Counted from the first letter of the stretch, positions 17,370-27,261 are shown. The stretch: DNA of 64,000 nucleotides from Bacteroidia bacterium (GCA_014378485.1 JACMNO010000094.1:33485-97484), one strand, 5' to 3'. Notes: generated by a model not told the origin, from the letters alone. Numbers and translations are program-made.

Positions 17370-17813
17370 ATGATCACTGTTAATGCACCCATCGTCAATT
17401 CAGATACCATATTACAGTATATTCCTCAACGTCCTCCAATTGTATTGATCAGCAGAATCTACAAATGTGATGAAGCTTCAGTGATTACCGGTTTTGATAT
17501 TATCAACGAACATATATTGACACAAAACGGTAAATTAACCGAATCAGGAATTATAGAAAATATGGCTCAAACAGCTGCCAGCATGGCCGGCTATGAAGCA
17601 GTCATTAAAAACTCTCCACCAAAAGTTGGCTTCATCGCCAATATTAAAAATCTTGTTATAAATTATTTACCTGAAGCAGGAAACGAAATTTTAACCGAAG
17701 TGAAAACCAAAACACAGGTAATGAATGTTTCAATTATTGATGCTAATTCTTATTGCAATAATAATTTGGTAGCGAGCTGCGAGATGAAAATATTTATACA
17801 GGAAAACGCTTAA
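17370..17813 (+). CDS. Hotdog-fold protein, beta-hydroxyacyl-ACP dehydratase-like (FabZ/ApeP type)
   Basis: The 147-residue protein is a single hotdog domain: ILQYIPQRPPIVLISRIYKCDE at the N-terminus, the central helix with ESGIIENMAQTAASMAGYE, then KVGFIANIKNL and a terminal beta sheet. FabZ/FabA family dehydratases act on acyl-ACP; the lone-domain subset close to this one is often found with aryl-polyene or flexirubin-type pigment genes. Here the usual FabZ His (HFP in most FabZ) is replaced by RPP, so catalytic activity is uncertain. It lies one base upstream of the ABC ATPase gene, so it forms an operon with a two-component exporter. The substrate is unknown. Confidence 0.7.
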   Translation: MITVNAPIVNSDTILQYIPQRPPIVLISRIYKCDEASVITGFDIINEHILTQNGKLTESGIIENMAQTAASMAGYEAVIKNSPPKVGFIANIKNLVINYLPEAGNEILTEVKTKTQVMNVSIIDANSYCNNNLVASCEMKIFIQENA

Positions 17814-17814
17814 C

Positions 17815-18561
17815 ATGATCGTATTGGTTGATATACAACACGTATCTAAAAAATACAAAGATGCTCCTAAAGCGGCCGTAAATGATCTTTCTTTAACTAT
17901 TAAAAAAGGAGAAGTTTTTGGTTTACTTGGCCCTAATGGCGCAGGTAAAACAACATTCATCAGTATGTTATGCGGGCTATTTCAACCGGGCAGCGGAGAA
18001 ATTTTTATCAATGGCCGAACCCACAAAACACACAGCAAAGAGTGCAAACAAATCATTGGTGTTGTTCCGCAGGAAATTGCTTTGTATCCACAACTAACGG
18101 CGTGGGAAAATCTGATGTTTCTTGGTCACATGTATGGATTAAAAGGAAATTCTCTAAAAGAAAAAATAAAAGAAAATTTAAAAATTCTTGGTTTAGAAAG
18201 TAACATACACCAAAAGATAATTTCTTATTCAGGTGGTATGAAGCGACGCGTGAATTTAATAGCCGGTTTATTGCACAATCCTCAATTACTGATTTTAGAT
18301 GAGCCTACGGTTGGTGTAGATGTTCAATCCAAGCAAGCGATCATTGAGCATCTCAAAAAACTGAATAAAGAAAGTGGAATGACTATTTTATATACGTCTC
18401 ATCATTTAGATGAAGCTGAAAATTTCTGCACCCACATTGCTATCATAGATGAAGGAAAACTGATCACGCAAGGGCAACCGCAAGAATTGATAAGACAAAA
18501 CAATTGTAATAGTATTGAAGATGTTTATTTAAAAATGACGGGAACCAAATTCAGGGATTAA
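17815..18561 (+). CDS. ABC transporter ATP-binding protein
   Basis: The 248-residue ATPase has Walker A GPNGAGKTT (near residue 40), a Q-loop at VVPQEIALYP, the signature YSGGMKRR (near 138), Walker B LLILDEPTVGVD (near 158) and the switch His in YTSHHLDEAE. The sequence is of the DrrA/NatA type that works with ABC-2 permeases in export. It starts one base after the stop of the hotdog gene and is followed after 5 bases by its permease. The exported molecule is unknown; the adjacent hotdog gene makes a lipid-like or polyketide-like product conceivable. Confidence 0.93.
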   Translation: MIVLVDIQHVSKKYKDAPKAAVNDLSLTIKKGEVFGLLGPNGAGKTTFISMLCGLFQPGSGEIFINGRTHKTHSKECKQIIGVVPQEIALYPQLTAWENLMFLGHMYGLKGNSLKEKIKENLKILGLESNIHQKIISYSGGMKRRVNLIAGLLHNPQLLILDEPTVGVDVQSKQAIIEHLKKLNKESGMTILYTSHHLDEAENFCTHIAIIDEGKLITQGQPQELIRQNNCNSIEDVYLKMTGTKFRD

Positions 18562-18566
18562 CAAAA

Positions 18567-19838
18567 ATGAAATTAATTTACAGCATATATAAAGAATACA
18601 AAGTGTTGACCCGAGACAGAGCGGGACTTGCGATTACCTTTATTATGCCCACTGTTTTAATTTTGATCATGACCCTGATACAGGACTCAACTTTTAAATC
18701 AGTGAATGAATCATCCGTGCCTTTGTTATTTGTGGACAGAGATCATGATTCCTTATCACAAACTCTGGAGAAATATATTAACAGTTCTAAATTTTTTGCA
18801 ATTACAAAAAAACAATTAAGCAACGAAGAAGTAAAAAAAGAGGTCGCACAGGGACACTTTCTCATTGGTATTGTTATTCCCGAAAACACCAGTAAAAAAT
18901 TGAGAGAACGTTCAACCGCTCGCATTACTAAATTATTAAATAGTTTTAGTGGTGACTCAACAGAAATAGTTTTTTCCGATACGTCAAAAATTCACCTGCA
19001 TTTGTTTTTCGATCCAGTTACAAAACAGTCATTTAAAACTACTATTGGCAGCGCAATCGAACGCATCATTTCACAAATTGAAATGCAGGGAATGATAGTG
19101 GCTCTCAATACAAAAATGAAAGAAAGCTTTCCTGAGGCAAAGCCATCTGCTCCCGAAAACGCCCCATTAGTTAATGTTACTGAAGAATATGCCTCTTATA
19201 ATAACTCCAGCATTATTCCAAATGCCGTGCAGCATAATGTTCCTGCATGGACATTATTCGCCATGTTTTTTATCTGCATTCCTTTAGCAGGAAATATTAT
19301 TAAAGAACGTCAGGATGGTAGCGCTTTTCGTTTATTGACCATGCCTGGTTCTTACTTCATCGTGATGCTTGGAAAGCTATTAACTTATACGGTTGTAAGC
19401 TTGGTCCAGTTCATCTTGATGTTATGCGTTGGCATATTCATTCTTCCTTTACTAGGAATGCCACAGTTAAATATTGGCGATAATTTACCATTATTATTCC
19501 TGATCGCTTTATCCGCCGGGCTAGCCGCAACAGGTTTTGGTTTATTGGTTGGAACTATTGCCACCAGTCATGATCAGGCTTCTTTGTTCGGCTCTGTTTT
19601 TATCATTATACTTGCCGCCATTGGTGGTGTATGGGTTCCCACTTTTGTAATGCCTGATATAATGAAAACGATTTCTGTTATTTCTCCTTTAAACTGGGGG
19701 CTTGAATCTTTTTATGCGGTATTTATTCGCAACTCAACTATCAAAGAAATATGGCCGGAGATTTTAAAATTATGGGTCTTTTTTATAGCTACCCTAAGCG
19801 GCGCTTATTTATATCAAAAGTATAAAAGGTTACAATAG
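18567..19838 (+). CDS. ABC-2 type transporter permease
   Basis: The 423-residue membrane protein has the ABC-2 layout: one N-terminal helix (residues about 20-38), a large extracytoplasmic domain to about residue 220, then five hydrophobic helices. The first of these follows VPAWTLFAMFFICIPLAG, and the conserved cytoplasmic ERQDGSAFRLLTMPGS lies between helices. It pairs with the ATPase directly upstream to form an exporter. The gene ends 2 bases before the stop of the convergent PorP/SprF gene, and I see no terminator between them. Confidence 0.9.
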   Translation: MKLIYSIYKEYKVLTRDRAGLAITFIMPTVLILIMTLIQDSTFKSVNESSVPLLFVDRDHDSLSQTLEKYINSSKFFAITKKQLSNEEVKKEVAQGHFLIGIVIPENTSKKLRERSTARITKLLNSFSGDSTEIVFSDTSKIHLHLFFDPVTKQSFKTTIGSAIERIISQIEMQGMIVALNTKMKESFPEAKPSAPENAPLVNVTEEYASYNNSSIIPNAVQHNVPAWTLFAMFFICIPLAGNIIKERQDGSAFRLLTMPGSYFIVMLGKLLTYTVVSLVQFILMLCVGIFILPLLGMPQLNIGDNLPLLFLIALSAGLAATGFGLLVGTIATSHDQASLFGSVFIIILAAIGGVWVPTFVMPDIMKTISVISPLNWGLESFYAVFIRNSTIKEIWPEILKLWVFFIATLSGAYLYQKYKRLQ

Positions 19839-19840
19839 CA

Positions 19841-20836
19841 TTAAAAATAAGATCCTGTTTTATGTTTTGGTTTCTTGCCGCAGATCTGTAAAGTGATTTC
19901 ATATCCTCCGCGTTTTTTGCTATAGGCATTAAGATAGGATGTATTGATATCGTAACTCATTCTAAGGATATAATTATTATACTTCATTCCCACTTGAGCC
20001 ATCGCAGCATCCTTTACACGATAGTTCAATCCAACGATCACATCACATTCATCCTGCTTATTGAATCGATAATAGGCAAGTGCTCCTACATTTAATTCCC
20101 AGGCCTCTGCCTGGTTCATATACAATGCCATTGGTACCACTTTCCATGTTTCATTTATTCTTACGTCAGTTCCTGCATTCAAATTAAAACGCATGGGCAA
20201 TCTTTTTTCGTTTCCGGCAAACGTTTCCATCGGCATGTTGACATGGAAAACAGAAAATCCGAGAAATGGATTTAAGGCTGATCTTCTATCCTTGTATTTA
20301 TAAAATACTCCAACGTTAGCGTCAAAATTTAGCCTGCTTGTTTTATTAAATGATTCTCCATTACTCATTGATCCGTTTAGTTGTCCTGTTTCATTATCGT
20401 ATTGGTTTTCGAATAGGAGTTTGTTATAATTGAAGGTTTTATAAAACAATCCTGCCTGAACACCAACATTTAGCGTATGCGGTGAGGTTTCAGGGTCTGT
20501 AATATAATAAGCTCCGGATAACTGAAAATTAAACGTATTAAAATCTAATCCCCCTGAACGGTTATCTAACACATATCCTCCGACTCCGACTCTTTTATAA
20601 GGCTTATCAAACCCCAATCCATAGGTCTGATATGGCTTTACGGGAAGAGTTTTCCATTGGGTTCTGTATACTGAATGGATTTTATAACTCCAGTCGTCTC
20701 CTAAATACTCACCAGTCAATGCTGGGTTTAGATACAGGGAAAACGCATCATATTGTGTCAAATGGAAATCCTGAGCTTTACTTTTAACCGAAATAAATAA
20801 GGCTACTGTAATAGGTAATAATATCTTTATTTTCAT
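19841..20836 (-). CDS. PorP/SprF family type IX secretion membrane protein
   Basis: The 331-residue protein has a signal peptide (ending near VKSKAQ) and the family opening DFHLTQYDAFSLYLNPALTGEY. Alternating beta strands follow, consistent with an outer-membrane barrel, ending in a C-terminal beta strand region. PorP/SprF proteins are needed for secretion or surface anchoring of a cognate type B (CHU_C) adhesin; SprF serves SprB in Flavobacterium johnsoniae. Here the gene lies 55 bases downstream of a giant CHU_C protein on the same strand, which is the same kind of pair. It is very probably the dedicated partner of that adhesin. Confidence 0.9.
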   Translation of the reverse strand: MKIKILLPITVALFISVKSKAQDFHLTQYDAFSLYLNPALTGEYLGDDWSYKIHSVYRTQWKTLPVKPYQTYGLGFDKPYKRVGVGGYVLDNRSGGLDFNTFNFQLSGAYYITDPETSPHTLNVGVQAGLFYKTFNYNKLLFENQYDNETGQLNGSMSNGESFNKTSRLNFDANVGVFYKYKDRRSALNPFLGFSVFHVNMPMETFAGNEKRLPMRFNLNAGTDVRINETWKVVPMALYMNQAEAWELNVGALAYYRFNKQDECDVIVGLNYRVKDAAMAQVGMKYNNYILRMSYDINTSYLNAYSKKRGGYEITLQICGKKPKHKTGSYF

Positions 20837-20891
20837 AATATCATAATTTAGTGATTCATTTAAAAAATTCAGAATTCGAACTTCATTTTAT

Positions 20892-23800
20892 TTACCTGAT
20901 AATATGAACTTCTCCTTTTAATTTCAAATCTTCTCCGTCTGTAACTTTTCCATTGAAGATGTATATATAGGTTCCTGCTGGTTGTTGTGTATCTCTATAG
21001 GATCCATCCCACTTATCTGTTTGTGAATTTGCCAAAAACACCTCATTACCCCAGGCATTAAATACTCTTAATTCGTAACTACTGAATGGCCCTCCGATTA
21101 CTGAAAACCCATCATTTACACCATCACCGTTTGGTGTAAAGCCTCCCGGGATAGCATAACCTGAAGGTTTAATATTCACAACGAAACTAATCGTGTCTTT
21201 ACATCCAATGCTATTAGAGGCAACCAACATCACACCATACGATCCTAAAGAAGTAAATGCGTGAGTAGGGTCCGTTGAGGAACTAGTCGTGCCATCTCCA
21301 AAATTCCATAAATAGTTTGATGAACCGGAAGATTGATTTGTAAATGCGATTGGTTGGTTAATTAGGTAACCTCCTCCTCCCGGAACAAAATTAGCTAGTA
21401 CCATAGGACCTACACTTACCAAAACGTTAGAAGCACTTACACAACCATTAGCTGCACGAACCTGCAGTGAAACAGTATATGAATTTACCTGGGAATAAGC
21501 ATTTACCGGATTCTGAAGTAACGAGTTGTTTCCGTCTCCGAAGGTCCAGTTCCAGCCAGTAATATTTCCTGACGAAATCGAAGACTGATCTATAAATTTA
21601 ACGGAATCTTTTGAACAACCTGTGACAAATTTGAAATTTGAAACGGGCGAAATCGTATCCACAAAAACAGTAAACATACTTGAGGCATTTATAGCAGAGG
21701 CGCATCCTGTAACTGTATTAGTTACCGCAAGAGTATAAATTCCTGATGCCGTAAACGTAGCGGAGGCTTGGTTAGAAGGCCCGGAGATTCCAGTGCCAGT
21801 GCCAGTTATCCATGTGTATGATACATTAGTGTTAGGCGTAACAGATGATGTCGCAATAACAGTTGATGTTGAGCAATTGATTGTACCATTATTTACAGAA
21901 CCAGTTAAACTTACAACAGGTATAGTATTATCAAGTACAGTTGTTACTACATTACTATTTATAAATGTTGCACAACCACTCACAGTATTAGTAACCACAA
22001 GACTATAAGTGCCGGGTAAATTAAACGAAGGGCTGACCGAATTCTCAGTTCCTGCCACGATTCCAGTTGTTGGTGTCCAGCTATAATTCACAGAACCTGT
22101 ATTTGTAATAACAGTTAATGATGGTGTTGGATTTGCGCAGGTGATTGATAATGCTGTAGAAGATAATGTTGCTGTTGGAATTCCTACATCAGGAGTACAA
22201 TTAATTGTGCTTTGAGAAACGGATGAAGAAGCGCAACCGGTAACCGTATTCGTGACAACTACAGTAAATATTCCGCTACCACTTGCTACCGGATTAGAAA
22301 TTGTATAGTTATCCAAAGAGCCACTATTTGGTGCTGTCCAGGAATAAACCACATCAGTGGAAGGTGTTGACACAATGTTCAATGTTGCTGTAGGATTTGC
22401 ACAAGTCGTAGTTACAGAAGGAGATCCAATTAATACTGTTGGAGCGGCTGTATTCTCATACACTGTCAAAATTCCTGATGCATCCTCCGCAGCCATACAA
22501 CCCGTTACAGTGTTTGTGATCGCTAATGTATAAGTACCACCGGCAGTAAATGTTGCGGCAGACTGGTCGGTAGCACCTGAAATTCCTGAGCCGGTACTTG
22601 ATGTCCAGGAGTATGTTAAATTTGCGGAAGGTGTAATTGTTGGAGAAACATTAATGGAAGTAGTAGTGCAAGTGATCGTTCCATTATTCACCACACCTAT
22701 CAGGTTTACAAGCGGTATTGTATTATCTAAATCAACAGTTACGATATTCGTATTTACAGATGTTGCACAACCACTTATGGTGTTTGTAACGATCACACTG
22801 TATGTGCCGGGTAAACTAAATGATGGCGTAGCGGACGTTTCGGTACCTGAAACAATTCCAGAAGAAGGAGACCAGGCATAACTTACTGAACTTGTATTTG
22901 CTGTTATTCCTGCAGTAGGAGTCGGAACCGCACAGGTAATTGAAACGCCGGAAGCAGATAGAGTTGTAGAAGGAACCGCATTATTCCATAATACTTCTAT
23001 CGTATGCTGCGTCATTGAAGAGGCGCAGCCTGATACTGTATTTGTAACAGCCACCGTGAAAACACCGCAGCCACTTGCAATCGGGTTAGAAGTTGAATAA
23101 GAATTTAATGAACCTGCTGATGGTGATGTCCAGGTAAAAACAACATCTGTAGAAGGCGAGCAAGCAATGTTTAAAGTTGTTGTTGGAGATGTACAGGTTG
23201 TTGTAACGGATGGACTAGAAATCATCACAGCCGGAATAACAGTGTCCTGAAGAATCGATAAAGACCCTGTTGTTACACAATTATTGATAGTATTTGTAAC
23301 AATATAGTTATAAGTTCCACCCTGGTTAACAGTTATCGTACTAATATTGACTGCTGAAATTATTCCTGCACCGCTCCAGTTATAACTCACCGGAGAAGTA
23401 GACGTGGTAGCACTTGCATTTATTGATAAGGTAGTACAACTCAATGAACCCGTGTTCGATGAAACAACTGTTGGCACTACAGTATCTTGTGATATGATAA
23501 CGGTTGCAATCTCCGAAAAACAACTTAAAGAAGATGTAACAACCAGGCTATAGGTGCCAGGTTCATTAACAACAGGGCTTGAAGTATTGATACCTGATAT
23601 TATTCCAGGCCCCTGCCATCCATAAGTACCATTACCTGAACCCACTAAACTTAAAGTTGTGTTGGAACAGGTTAATGTATTTGTTGAACCTGCCGATACG
23701 GTTGGAGTAGCTTTTATCGTTAAGGTCATAACATCACTTGCAAAGGAACATGGTCCCGATGGATCATTCGACGTGATAGTTAAGATAACGCTTCCCGTAC

Positions 23801-26800
23801 TGATATCTGACACAGATGGCGTATATAATGATGTTGCAGAAGTGATATCACTGAATACACCAGATCCGTTTGTTGTCCATATTAACGATGAAGCAGCTCC
23901 ACCAACAGTACCCGATAAGGTATAGGATTCATCCGCACAAATAGCTGCATTTGAGCCGGCTGCCGCTGTTGCAACCGGATTAATTGTAATGATAGCGTTA
24001 TCTACAACATCAGGACAACCATTAGCCGCAGCAATTGTATTTGTAACTGAATAATTACCTGCTGAACAACCGGTCAAATCAACCTGTCCATTTGATGCAT
24101 TTATTGACAAGGAAGGATTTGCAGAAAAAGTACCAGCCGCTCCTTCTCCAATATAAGCAGGTGAAGGATTGCTTCCATTAATACAATATGGTGTTGATGG
24201 ATAATCAAAGCTGGCAGATGGAAGTTTAGTAATAGTAATAGCTGATGAACCCGTCACCGCAGGACAACCGTTTGCAGAGGGAATAGTATTGGTAATAGTA
24301 TAAGATCCTGCAGTACTTGTTGAAAGGTTTATTGTTCCTGCATTTGGATCAATATTCAACCCAGCCGGATTATAAGTATAATTCCCGTTTGTTCCATCAA
24401 CACCTAAAGTTGGTGTAGGATTAGACGAATTTGTGCAATAAGGTCCGGCATAAGCGATAGCAGCATCCGGCAATTTGGTTATTGTAACAGGGGTACTTGC
24501 AACCACAGCAGGACAACCATTAGCAGCAGCAATCGTGTTAACTATTATGTAATCACCAGGCGCACTATTTGCAATATTTAATAAGCCTGTAGATGGATCA
24601 ATATCAAGGTATACCGATGACCCATTAAATATTCCGGCAACTCCACCACTCGTAAAAGTAGGAAGCTGATTTGAAGAATTACTACAATAAGGTGTGGCTG
24701 AAAAATTAAAGGTAGCGATAGGCAGGCTGGTAATAGTTATGATATTTTTATAATTAACTATCGGACACCCACCGATTGATGCAATTGTATTACTTACAGT
24801 ATACGAACCCGGGGTACTTCCCGACAAATTCACCAATCCTGTTCCTGAATTGATATTCAATCCTGTAGAGGAGGCAAATATACCGGCAACACCATTTGTT
24901 ACAAACGTTGGTAATGGATTTCCTGAATTCTGACATATCGGCGAGGCTGTATAACTAAAGCCAGCTTCCTGCAATTTAGTAATAGTAACTATTGTTGTTG
25001 CTGAAGATGTTCCGCACAGGCCTGAAGGTGCTATTGTATTCAGTACAGTGTAAGTTCCGGGAGAACTCGATACCAAATCAATTTCGCCTGTTAGGTTATT
25101 TGCAAAGATTAGTCCTGTAGAAGAACTAAAGGTGCCCCCACTTGCGCCAAGTGAGAATGTTGGCAGAGGATTTGTTTCGTTTTGACAATATGGGGACCCA
25201 TTAAAACTAAACCCAGCCATTGGTGCAGTTGTTATATTAATAGGAAACACATCAGAATTTGGACAGATTCCATTAGTTGTATATGTAACAGTATAAGAAC
25301 CTATTGCACTGGCAACTAAATTGATTGTTCCAGCGGAATTTATAGTTAATCCAGGGCCGGCAGTAAATGCACCTCCAGGTAACCCGGTAATTGTAACAAC
25401 AGGGTTAATTCCGGTTTGACAGTTGGTGGAAGACGGGTAATTGAATGAAGCATCATCTTTTGGTCTTACGGTTACGTTTACTAATTGTGGAGCACCAGTG
25501 CATGCGCCGGCTAAATTTGAAATAGGCGTAACTGTATAAACTACTATTTGATTAGTTGTGCCATTGTTAACTAAGGTATTAATTAAACTTGCCGTAGATT
25601 GCGTAGTAGTACTTTCTCCAGTTGTATTTGCGTTATCAGCTGCCAACCATGTATAATTAGAGCTACTAGAACTTGTTAATGTAATATTGACCATATTTCC
25701 ACTACAGATCATGGCAGTAGATGCACTTGTCATAAAAGGAAAAGCATGTATGATCACCGTTGTAGTAGAACTTGACCCTGTGCAGCTTCCTGAAGGCGCC
25801 ACTGTGTTTGTAACAACATAGGTGCCTGAATTACTCGTAGCTAAATTGATAACCCCGGTGCTTGAACTTACAAATGATAAACCTGCTGGTGTTGCTGAAA
25901 ATGCGCCAGCCTGACTTGAGCCAGCAAATACAGGGGATGGGTTCGGATCATTTTTACAAAAACTCGCTGCTGCATACGAAAACGTGGTGACAGGAATGGT
26001 TCCAATCACTTTCGTTAGTGTGATTGCCGGACATTTTGTTTGATCCGTTACCGTCACGCTATAGGTTCCGGCTGTTGAAACCGCTGTTGTATATGAATTA
26101 TTGGGCCCAGCCACATTACTCCAGTCATATTTATAAGGCGTTGCACCCCCGAAAATATTTGCGGTGAGTGTTAAAATGGATCCTGAGGTGGAACAGATGA
26201 CAGGATTCACAGGTGTAATAGTACCCGTCAAATTATTTACAAAATAAACACGGATGGTATCACTTGTAAAACTTCCACAAGTTACATTCGGAGAACCTGA
26301 CACCTTAAAATCTACATATGGCGGTGGGTTAGGGCCGGGCGTTACAATACTTGAATTGCAACCGGCCGTGCAACTCAAATAAGAATTATAAGCCCCTTGT
26401 ACTCCAGGATATATAGATGTCCATACAATAGTTGATGTGTTGACATTTGTCACAAACAAAGTATCCTTGCAACCGGTTTTCTGAATGGTAACATCATCCG
26501 ATCCATGCACCGTTTTTCCGGCAGAGATTATATAATCCGGCGAATCACCTCCCGGCTTACAATATGTAATGGTAAATGGAGAAGCTAAGCCTTTAATACA
26601 TAACGGTGTGCCAATTGACACAGGCGCACCGCAATTTACTTGGTAGTAGGCAGAACCGGACGGGGACGGATTGGTTACATCAAATCCTATCAAATCCGAA
26701 TTAATATTTGAGTAAACTAAAAACGTAACACAGTTAGATGAACCGCAACACACCCCACCCCTTGTTTGATTACCAATAATAGCTGTAGTATCCGTAGTGG

Positions 26801-26894
26801 CTCTTAAATCTACTGTAAAACTCGGCGCTGTGCATTGCGATTTTATGGCGGTAACAAAGAAAAAGCCGAATAAGAAAATATATAATTTTTTCAT
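20892..26894 (-). CDS. Giant repetitive adhesin with PKD domains and type B T9SS (CHU_C) domain, SprB-like
   Basis: From the preferred ATG at 26894, which begins the signal peptide MKKLYIFLFGFFFVTAIKSQ, the protein has 2000 residues. An upstream ATG at 26942 would add 16 residues before the signal peptide and is unlikely. In order: an N-terminal domain of about 280 residues; seven units of about 80 residues with the pattern Y-C-x-N-x-x-N-P-x-P-T-F to TVTNTI and ITITKLP; a stretch of Ig-like units; a tandem triple-unit duplication; two PKD domains (WTFGDG and WNFGDG); and a terminal CHU_C domain (GGFTPNGDGVND to EVHIIR). Ser, Thr and Asn dominate. It should be exported by type IX secretion and form a surface adhesin, as SprB does in gliding. 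A weak -7 box (CAACTTTG, - strand, 26936-26929) precedes it. Confidence 0.9.
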   Translation of the reverse strand: MKKLYIFLFGFFFVTAIKSQCTAPSFTVDLRATTDTTAIIGNQTRGGVCCGSSNCVTFLVYSNINSDLIGFDVTNPSPSGSAYYQVNCGAPVSIGTPLCIKGLASPFTITYCKPGGDSPDYIISAGKTVHGSDDVTIQKTGCKDTLFVTNVNTSTIVWTSIYPGVQGAYNSYLSCTAGCNSSIVTPGPNPPPYVDFKVSGSPNVTCGSFTSDTIRVYFVNNLTGTITPVNPVICSTSGSILTLTANIFGGATPYKYDWSNVAGPNNSYTTAVSTAGTYSVTVTDQTKCPAITLTKVIGTIPVTTFSYAAASFCKNDPNPSPVFAGSSQAGAFSATPAGLSFVSSSTGVINLATSNSGTYVVTNTVAPSGSCTGSSSTTTVIIHAFPFMTSASTAMICSGNMVNITLTSSSSSNYTWLAADNANTTGESTTTQSTASLINTLVNNGTTNQIVVYTVTPISNLAGACTGAPQLVNVTVRPKDDASFNYPSSTNCQTGINPVVTITGLPGGAFTAGPGLTINSAGTINLVASAIGSYTVTYTTNGICPNSDVFPINITTAPMAGFSFNGSPYCQNETNPLPTFSLGASGGTFSSSTGLIFANNLTGEIDLVSSSPGTYTVLNTIAPSGLCGTSSATTIVTITKLQEAGFSYTASPICQNSGNPLPTFVTNGVAGIFASSTGLNINSGTGLVNLSGSTPGSYTVSNTIASIGGCPIVNYKNIITITSLPIATFNFSATPYCSNSSNQLPTFTSGGVAGIFNGSSVYLDIDPSTGLLNIANSAPGDYIIVNTIAAANGCPAVVASTPVTITKLPDAAIAYAGPYCTNSSNPTPTLGVDGTNGNYTYNPAGLNIDPNAGTINLSTSTAGSYTITNTIPSANGCPAVTGSSAITITKLPSASFDYPSTPYCINGSNPSPAYIGEGAAGTFSANPSLSINASNGQVDLTGCSAGNYSVTNTIAAANGCPDVVDNAIITINPVATAAAGSNAAICADESYTLSGTVGGAASSLIWTTNGSGVFSDITSATSLYTPSVSDISTGSVILTITSNDPSGPCSFASDVMTLTIKATPTVSAGSTNTLTCSNTTLSLVGSGNGTYGWQGPGIISGINTSSPVVNEPGTYSLVVTSSLSCFSEIATVIISQDTVVPTVVSSNTGSLSCTTLSINASATTSTSPVSYNWSGAGIISAVNISTITVNQGGTYNYIVTNTINNCVTTGSLSILQDTVIPAVMISSPSVTTTCTSPTTTLNIACSPSTDVVFTWTSPSAGSLNSYSTSNPIASGCGVFTVAVTNTVSGCASSMTQHTIEVLWNNAVPSTTLSASGVSITCAVPTPTAGITANTSSVSYAWSPSSGIVSGTETSATPSFSLPGTYSVIVTNTISGCATSVNTNIVTVDLDNTIPLVNLIGVVNNGTITCTTTSINVSPTITPSANLTYSWTSSTGSGISGATDQSAATFTAGGTYTLAITNTVTGCMAAEDASGILTVYENTAAPTVLIGSPSVTTTCANPTATLNIVSTPSTDVVYSWTAPNSGSLDNYTISNPVASGSGIFTVVVTNTVTGCASSSVSQSTINCTPDVGIPTATLSSTALSITCANPTPSLTVITNTGSVNYSWTPTTGIVAGTENSVSPSFNLPGTYSLVVTNTVSGCATFINSNVVTTVLDNTIPVVSLTGSVNNGTINCSTSTVIATSSVTPNTNVSYTWITGTGTGISGPSNQASATFTASGIYTLAVTNTVTGCASAINASSMFTVFVDTISPVSNFKFVTGCSKDSVKFIDQSSISSGNITGWNWTFGDGNNSLLQNPVNAYSQVNSYTVSLQVRAANGCVSASNVLVSVGPMVLANFVPGGGGYLINQPIAFTNQSSGSSNYLWNFGDGTTSSSTDPTHAFTSLGSYGVMLVASNSIGCKDTISFVVNIKPSGYAIPGGFTPNGDGVNDGFSVIGGPFSSYELRVFNAWGNEVFLANSQTDKWDGSYRDTQQPAGTYIYIFNGKVTDGEDLKLKGEVHIIR
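21640..23230 (-). repeat. Higher-order tandem duplication in the adhesin gene (two copies of a three-domain block)
   Basis: Three Ig-like units (A: SPSVTTTC type; B: SITCAxPTP type; C: NNGTITC type) are followed by the same three in the same order. Corresponding anchor points are 792-795 bases apart (23193 and 22401; 22933 and 22138; 22668 and 21873), giving a period of about 265 residues. The copies differ at many synonymous and some amino-acid positions, so the duplication is not recent. Confidence 0.8.
23968..25998 (-). repeat. Seven degenerate repeats of about 80 residues in the adhesin gene
   Basis: The units share Cys near the start, NP-x-P-T-F, AGIF or GTF, G-x-I-N-L, G-x-Y-T-V-T-N-T-I and GCP before I-T-I-T. 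They are interrupted after the first by one unrelated PKD-like segment. Conserved cysteine pairs suggest disulfide-stabilised domains. Confidence 0.75.
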
Positions 26895-27261
26895 GTGATA
26901 AAAATTTAGGGTCCGGTTAATAATTACCCAAAGTTGCGACATGAATTAGGCAACAGTAGTGATATTTTGATAAAGCAACTCAATGCTTAGTCAAAAGAAA
27001 TTAATTAATAGCTTAGTTTTTTTTATGAAAGTGTGTCGTTTATAGAATCAACATTTTTGTTTACACTCTTCTTTTTGATTTAACATTTCTCACTGTACAT
27101 AATTGTGAAACACTTGATTTCACATGGATTTCACAGAATTATACAATTAAAAAGATAAACTAAATAAGGGTGTAAATTGAATACTCTTTAGACAAATTTA
27201 TTGTATTGAATAAAAAAGAAAAGTTATTGAATGATAGTTTTCTTCGTACATAAATGATTTT
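26895..27261. other. Intergenic region upstream of the giant adhesin (367 bases)
   Basis: Contents recognised: a weak - strand -7 box (26929-26936) and a short direct repeat GATTTCACA at 27116-27124 and 27127-27135. No gene, RNA or strong terminator was seen. The region is very AT-rich. Confidence 0.5.

Noticed and set aside
17970..18203. 77-codon + strand ORF within the ABC ATPase gene
   Set aside because: It is an out-of-frame shadow; the ATPase frame carries all the motifs.
17370..19838. Flexirubin or aryl-polyene biosynthesis cluster
   Set aside because: Only a hotdog gene and an exporter are present; ketosynthases, carrier proteins and aromatic-starter genes are missing.
21793..23925. 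Several + strand ORFs (60-90 codons) opposite the adhesin gene
   Set aside because: They are shadows of the repetitive, Val/Thr-rich coding sequence on the other strand and recur with the repeat period.
20892..26894. CRISPR-like array from regular repeats
   Set aside because: The periodicity is protein domain repetition inside one open frame with degenerate units; there are no short identical repeats with unique spacers.
26895..26942. Upstream ATG for the giant adhesin
   Set aside because: It would place 16 polar residues before a good signal peptide and coincides with the candidate -7 box; the ATG at 26894 is preferred.
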